64,000 bases of DNA from JAVJSU01 sp040219275 (GCA_040219275.1 JAVJSU010000039.1:62001-126000), one strand, 5' to 3'. Positions 34,896 through 45,500 are shown, counted from the first letter of the stretch. The notes: generated by a model from the letters alone, not told the origin. Numbers and translations: made by a program.

Positions 34896-35513
34896 ATGAA
34901 TGTATTCTCGATGGATGACTTGCTGGAACTATCCGCCGCAAGTCATCATCATTTATGCCCTAAACAGGTGCTTGGTGTGCGGATGGGGATGCTCGCCGCC
35001 AAAATTTTAGACATGCCCCTGCCCCAAACGGATCGAAAACGTCTGTTTGTGTTCGCTGAAACTGACGGCTGTGCAATTTCTGGCATTACAGCCTCAACCG
35101 GATGCAGTGTCAATAAGCGCACCATGCGACTGATGGATTTTGGCAAAGTCGCCGCGACATTTGTGGATACGGTGACTGACCGTGCCATTCGCATTCACCC
35201 GCTACCTGAATCGCGCCAAAATGCAATCGCCATCGCCGAGGCGTATATGCGCCCTGAACCCATTGAAAGTCGCTGGCACGCGTATCTCTACGGCTATCAA
35301 GTGCTTGATGATCGCCTGTTATTTAGTGTGCGGTCGGTCAACCTCAGCGTCTACCTAAAAGACATCATCAGTACGCCCACCGCGTTCGCCGTTTGCGACC
35401 ATTGCGGGGAAGAAATCAATAACGGGCGGGAAATAATCACTGATACGCTAACCCTCTGTCAAGCCTGTGGCGGGAATGGCTACTATCAGGAAGCAGAAAG
35501 TCTTGAATGGTGA
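34896..35513 (+). CDS. FmdE family protein with C-terminal zinc finger
   Basis: A 205-residue protein. The FmdE core (HHLCPKQVLGVRMGMLAAKIL; ETDGCAISGITASTGCSVNKRTMR; DFGKVAATFVD) is that of proteins named after formylmethanofuran dehydrogenase subunit E and found with many molybdenum enzymes. The end carries two Cys pairs (CDHCGEE...LCQAC), a zinc ribbon. The exact role is unsettled; proposals include metal or cofactor handling for molybdopterin enzymes. It starts three bases after the oxidoreductase stop and overlaps mobA by seven bases, so the three are co-expressed. Confidence 0.85.
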   Translation: MNVFSMDDLLELSAASHHHLCPKQVLGVRMGMLAAKILDMPLPQTDRKRLFVFAETDGCAISGITASTGCSVNKRTMRLMDFGKVAATFVDTVTDRAIRIHPLPESRQNAIAIAEAYMRPEPIESRWHAYLYGYQVLDDRLLFSVRSVNLSVYLKDIISTPTAFAVCDHCGEEINNGREIITDTLTLCQACGGNGYYQEAESLEW

Positions 35514-36115
35514 ACGATGTGACCTGTGTGGTGCTTGCCGGTGGAGAAAGTCGCCGGATGGGGGAAAACAAAGCCTTCGTCATGCTTGGTGATAAACCCC
35601 TAATCACCCATACTTTAGCGCGATTGTCTCAACTTGATACAGCAGAAACACTGATTATCACACGCAACCCATCGCAATATACGCACCTTGAAGCACGAAT
35701 CATCCAAGACGAAGGCACAGGGCGCGGACCCTTGAACGGTATCTGTAGCGCCATAAAGCATTGCAACACAGAATATATCTTCGTGGTGGCGTGTGATATG
35801 CCGTTTATTAATGCCGGATGGGTACGCTGGTTATATGCACAACGATCAAATTATGATGCCGTCGTGCCTCATTTTGACGGCTATCCGCAGAGCTTACATG
35901 CCCTTTATCAAAGGCGTTGTAGTGAACCATTCGCCGCCCAAATCAGCCTCAATAACTATCGGATGGAACACGCATTAGAAAAAATTAACATGCACTTTAT
36001 TTACGACGCTCCGCCCCGCGCAAATGACCACCATAGCGAAACTTTTTTTAACGTCAATACGCCGGAAGATTTATCTCACGCCCGGAAAATTCTTGAATCA
36101 TCGCCGCTAAAGTGA
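35507..36115 (+). CDS. mobA: Molybdenum cofactor guanylyltransferase MobA
   Basis: Transfers GMP from GTP to molybdopterin, making the MGD cofactor needed by enzymes like the oxidoreductase two genes upstream. The 202 residues begin with the nucleotidyltransferase signature VVLAGGESRRMGENKAFVML, followed by DEGTGRGPLNGICSAI and the metal-binding VACDMPFI. ATG 35507 overlaps the FmdE gene by seven bases. Its 3' end overlaps the convergent decarboxylase gene by nine bases. Confidence 0.9.
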   Translation: MVNDVTCVVLAGGESRRMGENKAFVMLGDKPLITHTLARLSQLDTAETLIITRNPSQYTHLEARIIQDEGTGRGPLNGICSAIKHCNTEYIFVVACDMPFINAGWVRWLYAQRSNYDAVVPHFDGYPQSLHALYQRRCSEPFAAQISLNNYRMEHALEKINMHFIYDAPPRANDHHSETFFNVNTPEDLSHARKILESSPLK

Positions 36116-37360
36116 CTTCGGCACAAAATCCAGCGTTGCAAAATAATCTACAAGTGTTTCTTCCCGCCGGATAAGCTCAACCGATCCATCCGCACACAGG
36201 AGCAATTCTTTCGGGCGCAATCTACCATTGTAATTAAAGCCCATAGCATGACCATGCGCGCCCGTATCATGAATTATCAGTGTGTCGCCCACATCTAAGC
36301 GCGGCAACAGGCGTTGAACGGCGAACTTATCATTGTTCTCACAGAGTGACCCGACCACGTCGACTTTCTCAAAAAAGTCCGCATCATCTTTACCGTAAAC
36401 ATCAATATGATGATACGCATCATACATTGCTGGACGCATTAATGATGACATCGAAGCATCAACACCTACATAAGTGCGATATGTCTCTTTACGCGTCAGC
36501 ACTTTCGTAATCAGAACACCATGCGAACCCGTCATGTAACGTCCACTTTCCAGATAAAGCGCAGGCGCATAGCCGTACTTTTCCTGAAATTCATCAAGAA
36601 GCTTGGAAACAGCATCACCCAACGCCTCAATATTCAGGGCTTCTTGCTCCGGCTGATAGGGAATACCTAAGCCACCACCGATATTGATAAATGCCATCTG
36701 AATGCCAAGACCAGCTTTTAATTCGGCGACAATTTCAAGCAACATCGTTGTCGTGTGCACCATGGAACAATAATCACGCTCATTCGAGACAATCATTGCA
36801 TGTAAGCCGAAGTGTTTTACACCTTTTTCCCGGGCGGTTTTATAGGCGGCAAAACGTTGCTCATGACTGATGCCAAATTTTGCCTCCATCGGATTACCAA
36901 TGATGTTATTTCCGGCACGGCGTTCACCGGGATTGTAGCGAAATGAAAGTGTCTCCGGGATATCAGGTAAACGGTCTAACAGACTGATGTCGTCCAGATT
37001 AATAATGCAACCACCTTTACTAAACGCGACAGTGAACTCATCAGCAGAGGTGTTATTTGACGTGAACATGATGCGGTCAGGCGTTCCACCCGCTTGACGG
37101 CTCAAAATCAATTCCGGCACAGAACTACAATCGAAGCCGAAGCCCAAATCGTGCATAATCTTCAAAATGCGTGGATTGGGCAATGCTTTAACGGCGAAAA
37201 ATTCCTGAAACCTATGCACACCTGCGAAGGCACTCAGCAACTTTTCACCTGTGTCACGAATGCCAATTTCATCGTAGATATGGAATGGTGTCCCAAAATG
37301 TCCGCATATTTTCGGCAAAATCGGATCTAATCGCGCTTTGAACTCAGCCGACATCGGCAT
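36107..37360 (-). CDS. lysA: Diaminopimelate decarboxylase-like PLP enzyme
   Basis: Fold-type III decarboxylase of 417 residues. PLP would bind K58 in FFAVKALPNPRIL. FGFDCSSVPEL, INIGGGLGIPY (phosphate loop), YLESGRYMTGSHG and VGSLCENNDKFA (the active-site Cys region) follow, then HDTGAHGHAMGFNYNGR. This fits meso-diaminopimelate decarboxylase, the last step of lysine synthesis, although related carboxynorspermidine or ornithine decarboxylases share the fold. No other lysine genes are adjacent. The start is ATG 37360 or 37354; neither has a clear ribosome site. It lies 15 bp downstream of an unknown gene and may be coupled to it. Confidence 0.82.
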   Translation of the reverse strand: MPMSAEFKARLDPILPKICGHFGTPFHIYDEIGIRDTGEKLLSAFAGVHRFQEFFAVKALPNPRILKIMHDLGFGFDCSSVPELILSRQAGGTPDRIMFTSNNTSADEFTVAFSKGGCIINLDDISLLDRLPDIPETLSFRYNPGERRAGNNIIGNPMEAKFGISHEQRFAAYKTAREKGVKHFGLHAMIVSNERDYCSMVHTTTMLLEIVAELKAGLGIQMAFINIGGGLGIPYQPEQEALNIEALGDAVSKLLDEFQEKYGYAPALYLESGRYMTGSHGVLITKVLTRKETYRTYVGVDASMSSLMRPAMYDAYHHIDVYGKDDADFFEKVDVVGSLCENNDKFAVQRLLPRLDVGDTLIIHDTGAHGHAMGFNYNGRLRPKELLLCADGSVELIRREETLVDYFATLDFVPKSL

Positions 37361-37374
37361 AATAAACGTTTACC

Positions 37375-38283
37375 CTAGCCCTTCAAATATCCCGTGATTC
37401 TTAGCACTTCCTTGAGCGCAAGAACAACCGACTCTTGTGTATAGACGACGCGCACATAGACGCTAATTTCCAGCAATTCCGCAATAGCACGGCGCAGTGC
37501 ATTACCTTCATCCACATATTGATCGAGCAACGTCCGCATTTCCATCTCACGCGGTTCTTTTGGCACCATAAAGCGGGGTTGCCCTTTTGCATCCCGCGCA
37601 TCTTCGCCACCCGTGAATGCCACAAACACCCGCTCGTTAGATGCCGCCTGTACAATCGCCTTAAACATTTCAACCGCGTGCATCCGGTGGGGCGTAATCA
37701 CAATATCCCCCCGCGCCGGATTATTCGTAAATGTCACCGTCAGAGTTTCCATCTTCTGGGCGAATGTGAGCAGATACTTTCGCATGTGATTCGCATTTTT
37801 GACAAATTCCTGATAATGTGCCGCCATCGCCTGTTCGCTACCATAAATATTGTCCGGTACGAACAAAGGATGACCGCGTTTAGAGTGAACCGGAATTTCG
37901 TCCTTGTCTGCGTAACCATCAGAATAATAAATGACCATCGGTTCTTGATGTTCAAAGTGATCGGAAGCAATTTCAAGGCTACTAATTCCGCCAAATGTAC
38001 GTGGGGATACTTCATATAGGTTGACTTTTGCCGCATCCCGCGCCGCAAATTCTAATGGATGATGAATGTCATAATTATATTCAACGTGGTGTGTGTCGGG
38101 GTGAATCTGTGGATCAAAAAACACGATATTCTTTTCCGTGAGCCAGTCGTTAATGACATCACGTTCAGTGTTTCGTAATAAAATACCGTCCGCATTTAGG
38201 ATGTTGCACGCGCCACCGGAAAAAACTTGAGTGAGATGTGCGCGTGAAATTTCTTCCGTGAGATTCCAGCGTTTCGTTGCCAT
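37375..38283 (-). CDS. Unknown conserved-looking protein
   Basis: 302 residues; I do not recognise it. ATG 38283 is favoured by AAAGGA six bases upstream over the longer frame to 38316. There is no signal peptide or membrane helix. The N-terminal half (IVFFDPQIHPDTHH; HPLEFAARDAAKVNLYEVSPRTFGGISSLEIA) faintly recalls nucleoside 2-deoxyribosyltransferase-like folds, where a Glu follows a Thr-x-Gly-x-x-S/T motif. This is a weak idea. The C-terminal half is helical and charged (PKEPREMEMRTLLDQYVDEGNALRRAIAELLEI). The gene is 15 bp upstream of the lysA-like gene on the same strand. Confidence 0.7.
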   Translation of the reverse strand: MATKRWNLTEEISRAHLTQVFSGGACNILNADGILLRNTERDVINDWLTEKNIVFFDPQIHPDTHHVEYNYDIHHPLEFAARDAAKVNLYEVSPRTFGGISSLEIASDHFEHQEPMVIYYSDGYADKDEIPVHSKRGHPLFVPDNIYGSEQAMAAHYQEFVKNANHMRKYLLTFAQKMETLTVTFTNNPARGDIVITPHRMHAVEMFKAIVQAASNERVFVAFTGGEDARDAKGQPRFMVPKEPREMEMRTLLDQYVDEGNALRRAIAELLEISVYVRVVYTQESVVLALKEVLRITGYLKG

Positions 38284-38468
38284 TCCTGATCCTTTGTTGG
38301 TCGTGTTGAGAAGCAAGTTCTATAATGGTAGTCAATTTTACAAAGCGAACCACTATTCAGTTATTACAAAATAAAAACTATCTATAACATAAATGAAACT
38401 AAAAAGGTTCGCTGAATTTCAATGTTTGGATAAAATTAAGAAGGTAAACACACCTTTGGAGAAGTCCT

Positions 38469-41400
38469 ATGCAAGGCGTTTCATCATCCAAGCTGATCGG
38501 CAACCGATACCTTCTTCACGAACAACTCGGAGAAGGCGGTATGGGGGCTGTGTTCCGCGCAACTGACCGCCTGACTGAACAGACTGTCGCTCTTAAACGC
38601 GTGACTTTGCAACCGGAGAGCATCGAATTCGACTCAGAGTCCTACTCATCGGATAGCACCGGACTGCGTATTGCACTTGCTCAGGAGTTCAAGACGCTCG
38701 CCTCACTCCGTCATCCACACATTATCAGTGTGTTGGATTACGGCTTCGACGAGGACAGACAACCCTATTTTACGATGGATATTATGACCGATGGAGCTAC
38801 CCTGTTGGATAGCGCCCGTGGCAAGTCTATGTTGCACCGCGTCGATCTATTGATCCAGATGCTACAGGCGATTGCCTATTTGCACCGTCGCGGCGTTATT
38901 CATCGTGACTTAAAACCCGGCAATGTGCTGGTCAAAGATAATGAAGTCAAAGTACTCGATTTTGGTTTGGCTGTCGTGCGAGATCAAGCCACAGCGGAAA
39001 ACGAAGAGGAAGAAGAGGAACTCGCTGGCACATTAGCTTATATTGCGCCAGAAGTGATGGTCGGCGAATCCGCACGAGAACCAGCAGATCTTTACGCTGT
39101 CGGCGTGATGCTCTATGAGCTATTTGTAGGGCATCACCCGTTTGACTTACAAAACCTAAACAAACTGGTCAACGATATTATCCTGACACCACCCGATCTA
39201 CTGCCCCTAAACCAACTCAAGCTCGCTATCGGTAATCTGCGTGAAGAGCAACCGTTAGATTATCAGGAATCGCTGGCAAATAGAAATGCCACTGTACAGG
39301 GTGATGAATTACGCACGTTTGTGGGCGATCTACCTGAATCCATTACAAATGATGCCGAAACTACATTCACCGGCGATATAGATGCGTTAAGCGGTGACGC
39401 ATTAAGAACCATAAAAGAAGATGATTTGTCCTCATTTGATGCGATGAAAACCGTGCCAGACTTGGAAACCGAAAAATTATCTTCAGATGCCTTAAAGACC
39501 GTTCAAGATATAGAGCAAACGGCGCAGAGAGATGCGTTTTCCTCGACGGCAAAGTTTGATGACACGGCAAGCGAATCAGAAAACTTCGCTGACGATGTAA
39601 CACACACTATGCCCGTTTCCCGGATAACCTTGCCAGAAACTGAAGTTAAGCGCCGTGAACCAATACCCAATTTCCCTACATTGAATTCGCAACAAAGTTA
39701 CAGTTTACTTGCAGAGGAAGTTCAACCACTCGGATTTATTATCGAACGCTTGATGGCAAAATCACCAGATGACCGCTACCACAATGCCTACGAAATCATT
39801 GACGATCTTTGCAATGCGTTCAACATCAGTTCACCACAGGAATCCGTCGCTATTCGAGAAAGCTTTTTGCAGGCGGCGACGTTTGTAGGGCGAGATACTG
39901 AACTGAATCAGTTGGAACATTCCCTGCACGAAGCCCAGAATGGCACCGGCGACTCATGGTTGATCGGTGGTGTTACCGGCGTTGGCAAATCGCGCTTATT
40001 AGAAGAGCTTCGTACCCGTGCTCTAGTGCGTGGCATGACGGTTTTGCGCGGACAGGGCGTTGATGGGGGTGGTCTACCCTTCCAAATTTGGCGCGAACCG
40101 CTACGCCAACTGATCCTAGGTATTGATATTGATGATGTTGATGCCAGTATTTTGAAGGACATTATCCCGGATATTGATCGCCTGCTTGCGCGTGAAATCC
40201 CCGAAGCGCCCGCTGTAGAAATAACAGCCTATCAACAACGCCTCGTCGGTACAGTCGTCAGCGTCTTTGAACGCCAGAAACGTCCCTTAGTGCTCCTCGT
40301 GGAAGATCTGCAATGGACAAAGGAAAGTCTCGATGTTTTGGGCCTACTAAGCGGTATCGCACACGATATTTCACTACTGATCGTGGGTACGTATCAGGTG
40401 GAAGTCAGACCAGAACTCCCTGAAGAATTGCCCAACATGACCCTAATGCGGTTGGATAGCCTGACACGCACTAATATCGCGGCATTAAGTGTATCCATGC
40501 TCGGCGAAATTGGTCATAACAACGAAATTGTCGAACTGCTCATGCGTGAAACCGAAGGCAATGTGTATTTTATGGTAGAGGTTGTCCGTGCTTTAGCAGA
40601 AGAAGCGGGACGACTAGCAGAGGTTGACCGCCTTACTTTACCGGACTACGTGCTAGCGGGCGGTGTACAACAGATTCTCGAACGCCGTTTGGAGCATGTA
40701 CCGGAACGTTGGCGGCGGCTCTTACGTCTTGCGGCAATTACTGGTCGTGAGCTTGATCTCGCCATTCTTGATAAAGTGAAGGGTGATGTAGATGTTGATG
40801 AATGGCTGGCAGTGTGTAGCAATGTCGCTGTTATCGAGGTGCGCGAAGGACGCTGGCAATTCGCCCACAGTAAACTACGGCAGGCAAAACTAGAGCGAAT
40901 TCCAGACAAAGAGCTTCCGATTTTGCACCAGCAAATTGCAGAAGCGATTGAAGTCGTTTATCCAAATGCACCGGAGCGCGCACAGGAACTTGCCCTTCAT
41001 TGGAAACACGCCGGAGACATCAACAAAGAGCAATATTATGCCCAACAAGCCGGCGAATATATGCTCAAGATTAGTGGATTCAACGACGCGCTCACCATGT
41101 TTGAACGTGCGCTCACGTTGTTACCACTTACATCCATGTCTAAAAAAGAAAAACAACAGGCGCACGCAGATGTACTCCGAAATTTGGGCGAAACGTTACA
41201 ATATACAGGTGAATATGACGAAGCAGAAACACGATTGAGCGATGCGCTTGAACGTTATGAAGCCATGAACGACACGAACAATATTGCACGAACAATCCTA
41301 CTTCTAGGCGATATTGCGTGGCGCAAAGGTGACTATGCCCATGCAATCAGCTTGAGTGAAGACAGCTTGAATGATTTTAAGGCGTTGGAAGACAATATTG

Positions 41401-42245
41401 GCATTGGCATGGCGTTAAATCGCATCGGCATTGTCTATGTGGAACAGGGCGAATACGCGAAAGCCGCGCCTTATTTTCAAGATACGCTGGATATCTCCCA
41501 GCTGAGCGGCGATCAACAGGTACGCGCCAACGCCCTCAATAACCTAGGTCTCGTCGCCCACTATGCGGATGGAGATACCCAGAAGGCACGAGAATATTTT
41601 GAGCAAACCCTTACCATTAGCAGGAGCACCGGGGAACGCCGTAAAGCCGCTACCGCCCTGCTCAATCTTGGCGGTATGGCAGGTGGACAGCAAGATTTTG
41701 TCCACGCACAGGAATACTTGAAAGAGGCACTCCAATTATGCCGTGCAATCGGTGAACGGCGCGGAGTGGCATTGGTGCTTCATAATATGGGACAGGTCGC
41801 AAATGACCTTGAGCAGTACGGGGAGGCAATCAATTACCTTCAGGACAGTCTGGAAATTTCTCAATCGATTGGTAATCGACCCGGCTCATGTTTGACATAC
41901 TATGTGCTCGGTGAAGTGTATCGCAAATTAGATGAGCAAGAACATTCCCGTGAATATTACGTCAACGGATTAGACATCGCCCATGAGATAGAAGCCGCCC
42001 CGCTGATTATGAATATTCTCGCGGGTCTAGCCGATCTTGAAACGAATGCCCATAGATCGATTGTTCTCGCAACATTGGTAAACGACCATACGGCAACAAC
42101 AGAGGATATACGGCAACGTGTAAGTGAGAAATTAGAGACCTGGCGAAAAGAAATTCCTGCTTCGAAATACGAAAGCTATGTTGAGGAAGGCAAGAAAATA
42201 ACTGTGGACGATATCGTACAGGACATCCTCAATTCTAGGAAGTAA
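38469..42245 (+). CDS. Ser/Thr kinase fused to AAA ATPase and TPR repeats
   Basis: Signalling protein of 1,258 residues without a membrane segment, so probably cytoplasmic. The kinase domain (about 14-270) has GEGGMGAV, K43, HRDLKPGN (D147, N152) and DFG at 164-166, an RD kinase. A linker of about 120 residues is rich in Asp, Ser and Thr with three DA[LM][RK]T[VI] repeats. An AAA/ORC-like ATPase follows (FVGRDTELNQLE; Walker A GGVTGVGKS at 500-508; Walker B LVLLVEDLQW near 605). From about 890 to 1,200 there are TPR repeats (ALNNLGLVAHYADG; ALLNLGGMAGGQQD; VLHNMGQVANDLEQYGEAINYLQDSLEI). This layout matches the PknK-like group. A strong terminator follows. Confidence 0.9.
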   Translation: MQGVSSSKLIGNRYLLHEQLGEGGMGAVFRATDRLTEQTVALKRVTLQPESIEFDSESYSSDSTGLRIALAQEFKTLASLRHPHIISVLDYGFDEDRQPYFTMDIMTDGATLLDSARGKSMLHRVDLLIQMLQAIAYLHRRGVIHRDLKPGNVLVKDNEVKVLDFGLAVVRDQATAENEEEEEELAGTLAYIAPEVMVGESAREPADLYAVGVMLYELFVGHHPFDLQNLNKLVNDIILTPPDLLPLNQLKLAIGNLREEQPLDYQESLANRNATVQGDELRTFVGDLPESITNDAETTFTGDIDALSGDALRTIKEDDLSSFDAMKTVPDLETEKLSSDALKTVQDIEQTAQRDAFSSTAKFDDTASESENFADDVTHTMPVSRITLPETEVKRREPIPNFPTLNSQQSYSLLAEEVQPLGFIIERLMAKSPDDRYHNAYEIIDDLCNAFNISSPQESVAIRESFLQAATFVGRDTELNQLEHSLHEAQNGTGDSWLIGGVTGVGKSRLLEELRTRALVRGMTVLRGQGVDGGGLPFQIWREPLRQLILGIDIDDVDASILKDIIPDIDRLLAREIPEAPAVEITAYQQRLVGTVVSVFERQKRPLVLLVEDLQWTKESLDVLGLLSGIAHDISLLIVGTYQVEVRPELPEELPNMTLMRLDSLTRTNIAALSVSMLGEIGHNNEIVELLMRETEGNVYFMVEVVRALAEEAGRLAEVDRLTLPDYVLAGGVQQILERRLEHVPERWRRLLRLAAITGRELDLAILDKVKGDVDVDEWLAVCSNVAVIEVREGRWQFAHSKLRQAKLERIPDKELPILHQQIAEAIEVVYPNAPERAQELALHWKHAGDINKEQYYAQQAGEYMLKISGFNDALTMFERALTLLPLTSMSKKEKQQAHADVLRNLGETLQYTGEYDEAETRLSDALERYEAMNDTNNIARTILLLGDIAWRKGDYAHAISLSEDSLNDFKALEDNIGIGMALNRIGIVYVEQGEYAKAAPYFQDTLDISQLSGDQQVRANALNNLGLVAHYADGDTQKAREYFEQTLTISRSTGERRKAATALLNLGGMAGGQQDFVHAQEYLKEALQLCRAIGERRGVALVLHNMGQVANDLEQYGEAINYLQDSLEISQSIGNRPGSCLTYYVLGEVYRKLDEQEHSREYYVNGLDIAHEIEAAPLIMNILAGLADLETNAHRSIVLATLVNDHTATTEDIRQRVSEKLETWRKEIPASKYESYVEEGKKITVDDIVQDILNSRK

Positions 42246-42249
42246 AGTA

Positions 42250-42280
42250 AAGTCCGGTAGACTTTACCGGACTTTTTTTA
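42250..42280 (+). terminator. Intrinsic terminator of the kinase-AAA-TPR gene
   Basis: AAGTCCGGTA (42250-42259) and TACCGGACTT (42265-42274) pair perfectly around five bases, followed by a T-rich tail (42273-42279). Confidence 0.88.
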
Positions 42281-42466
42281 TTCTCCAAACAGCATCCTTA
42301 CCGAACGTCTATTTCAATGCGGATTACCACAGCAAAAAACCTCCTTAGCACGTAAATGTTTCATGAAAATGATGTGAAGTGCTACGTCATTAATTACAGA
42401 AAAAACACCTCAAATATGAACTACGTAAACTTTTGGTTTTTATTGCGTAACCGAGCCGCTATTTAC

Positions 42467-42496
42467 TTGCTCAAATTTTGTTAGACCCTCTATAAT
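42467..42496 (+). promoter_or_regulatory. Predicted promoter of the subtilase gene
   Basis: TTGCTC (42467-42472) and a perfect TATAAT (42491-42496) are 18 bp apart, about 95 bp before the ATG at 42593. The rest of the 347-bp gap (42246-42592) holds the kinase terminator and AT-rich sequence with no other feature I can name. Confidence 0.6.
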
Positions 42497-42592
42497 GATA
42501 ATAGTGTAACGACCTCACAAATAGTTGTATAGACACACAGCAAATTGAATTAGCAAGAATTAACGCATATAAAGATCACGGAGCATCACATC

Positions 42593-45500
42593 ATGCGATT
42601 ACGAACACCACAGTTTAGAAAACATCGACTTACGTTGCTTGTTATGTTGATAACAGGCGTTTTGCTTTCAATGAGTATATTCCCCGTAGCGGCAGATGAC
42701 ACCCCATCTACGGGAATAGCTTGTGCTGTCACAACAGAAATGGTCACAGGACAGGGTGGCTACGCACTCTCCGGCTTGGGTGGCTACGCACTCTCCGGTC
42801 TGGGCGGTTATGCGCTCTCCGGCTTGGGTAGCGGTGGGTATGCGCTCTCTGGTTTGGGTGATCTTACTCCTCAAGAAACGGCGGCATTGATCGCCGAGAT
42901 CGAAGGCAATCCTGCTACACCTGAATGGCTATCAACCTATGTACGTAATGCAAACCTTACGGGCGGGGATGGCTTTAATTCGGTCAAAGTGGGCTTGCTA
43001 ATTGTCGATGACTTTGACGGCACAACTGACCATCTTGAGCACGGTGAATTGGTCAATCTTGTTGTAGACGACCTTACCGAGCAATTACTTTCTGCGCTTG
43101 GAATCACCTTAAATATCGAAGTCATTCAAGTCGATATTAGTGAGATGGGCAATTATCAAATTGATGCGATCAGCGCAGGCATCCAATCAGCCATTGATGG
43201 TCGCCCTGATATCGAACACTGGGTTATCAACATGAGTTTCGGCTTGGTACCCTGCGAATTCACGGATGATGAAGGCAATACATTTAACTTTAATGACTTT
43301 ATCGAAGCCCGCGAAGATTCTTTTGTAGACTCCGTTCGTCCGGTGCTCGAATGTATCGTCTACGACGACGACTATGAAGACGAATACGAAGGCTACTCCG
43401 GCGAATATGAAGTTTCCGGTACAGCATACTTCGGTTATCAAAATGATAATGACCAAATCGTCACCATTCCTACAGGAAACAACAACAAACTCACACCCTC
43501 TCAGGAAGGCGTTGAACTTCCCACAACTTTCTATCCCGGACGCATTATCAACGCGTTCTCCGTGCCCTTCTATGGAAGCGACATCGTCTGGACACTAGAA
43601 GGACCTGACGGTTCACGTCGGACATCCACCGCCGGTTTATTATCACCCGAATGTAATCACCCGCCCAGAGGACAAGTTATCCCGATTATTGAATGTGTCG
43701 CCACAGACGGTGAAGTTAAAGTGGCTCGTTTCGGTTACCTTAACCAAAATCCTTTTGTAGTCGAAATCCCAATCGGAAATAACAATAAATTTAGTCCACT
43801 ACCGAAAGGTCGGGGTCAACATACTGTCTTCCAACCCGGACGAGTTGAAGATGCATTTAGCGTTACTTATACAGGTCAACTCAATTGGCACTTACGTTAT
43901 GGTAGAAACAACGTTACTGGTTCCACCGCAACTGCCGATCCGTGTACCGATCTCCCCGGCGGACCAGACTTCAATGACTTCAATTTGATAGATTATCTTG
44001 AAGGCACGGGTGTCACTCTCGACGAAATATTCGGCGGATTAGACCCTGACCAATTTGAAGACCTTACTGATTTGCTTGATCTGTTAATTGCAGGTGGCAA
44101 TGTCATTCCGGTAGCATCATCCGGCAACTTTGCGCCGACACTAGGGTCATTCCCATTAGTGCCTGCCAGTTTGCCACAGGTGATCGCGGTCTGCGCGACG
44201 CTTGGTGATGATGGACCGCAGTGGACAGGTTCACATGATGGCAATATGTGTGCGCCGGGCGGTTGGTACGAGTTTCAACCCGGTTATGTCGGCATTGGTA
44301 CTTCATGGTCAGCACCGTTTGTCAGTGTGATCGCCGCCATCTGGCTCACCTACCCCGATGCTTGTACATTCCAGACCGATGGCGAAGGCAATATCGTCGG
44401 ACCGCCAATCACAATTCCATTCGCAGAGGATTTCGTCAATGCGATCTTCACGTCTGATGGACTGAACCCGTTGAATTGTTCTTTTGATGACGATGAACCG
44501 GGGTCGTTAACAATCGTCAAAGAAACTTCACCTGCAAATACGCGTCGCTTCAATTTTGACGGCGGCGAAGAACTCGGTACATTCCGCTTACGTAATGGCG
44601 AGAGTGAAACATTCGAAGAACTTGCAGAGGGTTCATATACGGTAGCGGAAACCAATACCAACAGTAACTGGCTATTGGAAGATGTTACTTGCACCGTCGA
44701 TGATGAAGGTTACGACTCAACATTTGAGTTCAACTCTGATAGCAACTCGATCACAGTCGACCTTGCTGAAGGCGAAAATGTCACCTGCACGTTCTATAAT
44801 GTTCGTAGTGGTCGCATCACCGCCAAGAAATACGAAGACCTTAACGGCAACGGGCATCGCAACGCTGGTCAAGGTGAATCCTGGCTCTACCGTTGGGAAA
44901 TGACGGTCTATCAGGGCGAAAGCGAAGTTGCTTCCGGCGACACTGGCGAAAGCGGCTATGTACGCTTCGACGGCTTACTGCCGGGTGAATACACTGTCTG
45001 CGAAGAAGACCGCGAAGGTTGGGAAAATACATCACACGAAGGTGAACTCTGTACTGATGTTGTGGTGACCTCTGCTGGTAATGCCACTGTGGTATTTGGT
45101 AACCGCGAAACCTTTGAAGCCGGCTCAATCACAATCAACAAAGAGGTGATCTCGCCAAACGACGGTGACTTCAACTTCCGCAGTAGCCAGATCGGAAACT
45201 TCACACTCAGCGACGGCGAATCCTATACCGCCGAAGAGCTTGAACCCGGAACCTACACAATCCGCGAAACCAACACCAACAATAACAATTGGTATCTGGA
45301 TAGTGTGATTTGCGGTGAAGGTGTGGAGTACAACGTCAATCTGACAACCGCCACGCTGACCATCTATCTTGGTGCAGGCGAAGATGCAAACTGTACTTTC
45401 TATAACGAACGTGCCAGCAGAATCACGGCGACCAAATTTAACGACCTGAATATCAATGGACGCTTTAACGGCGGCCAGGGTGAAGAACGGCTTTCAGAAT

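Noticed and set aside
42755..42856. CRISPR-like short repeats
   Set aside because: The units are contiguous, in frame, differ at silent sites and have no spacers; they are protein repeats.
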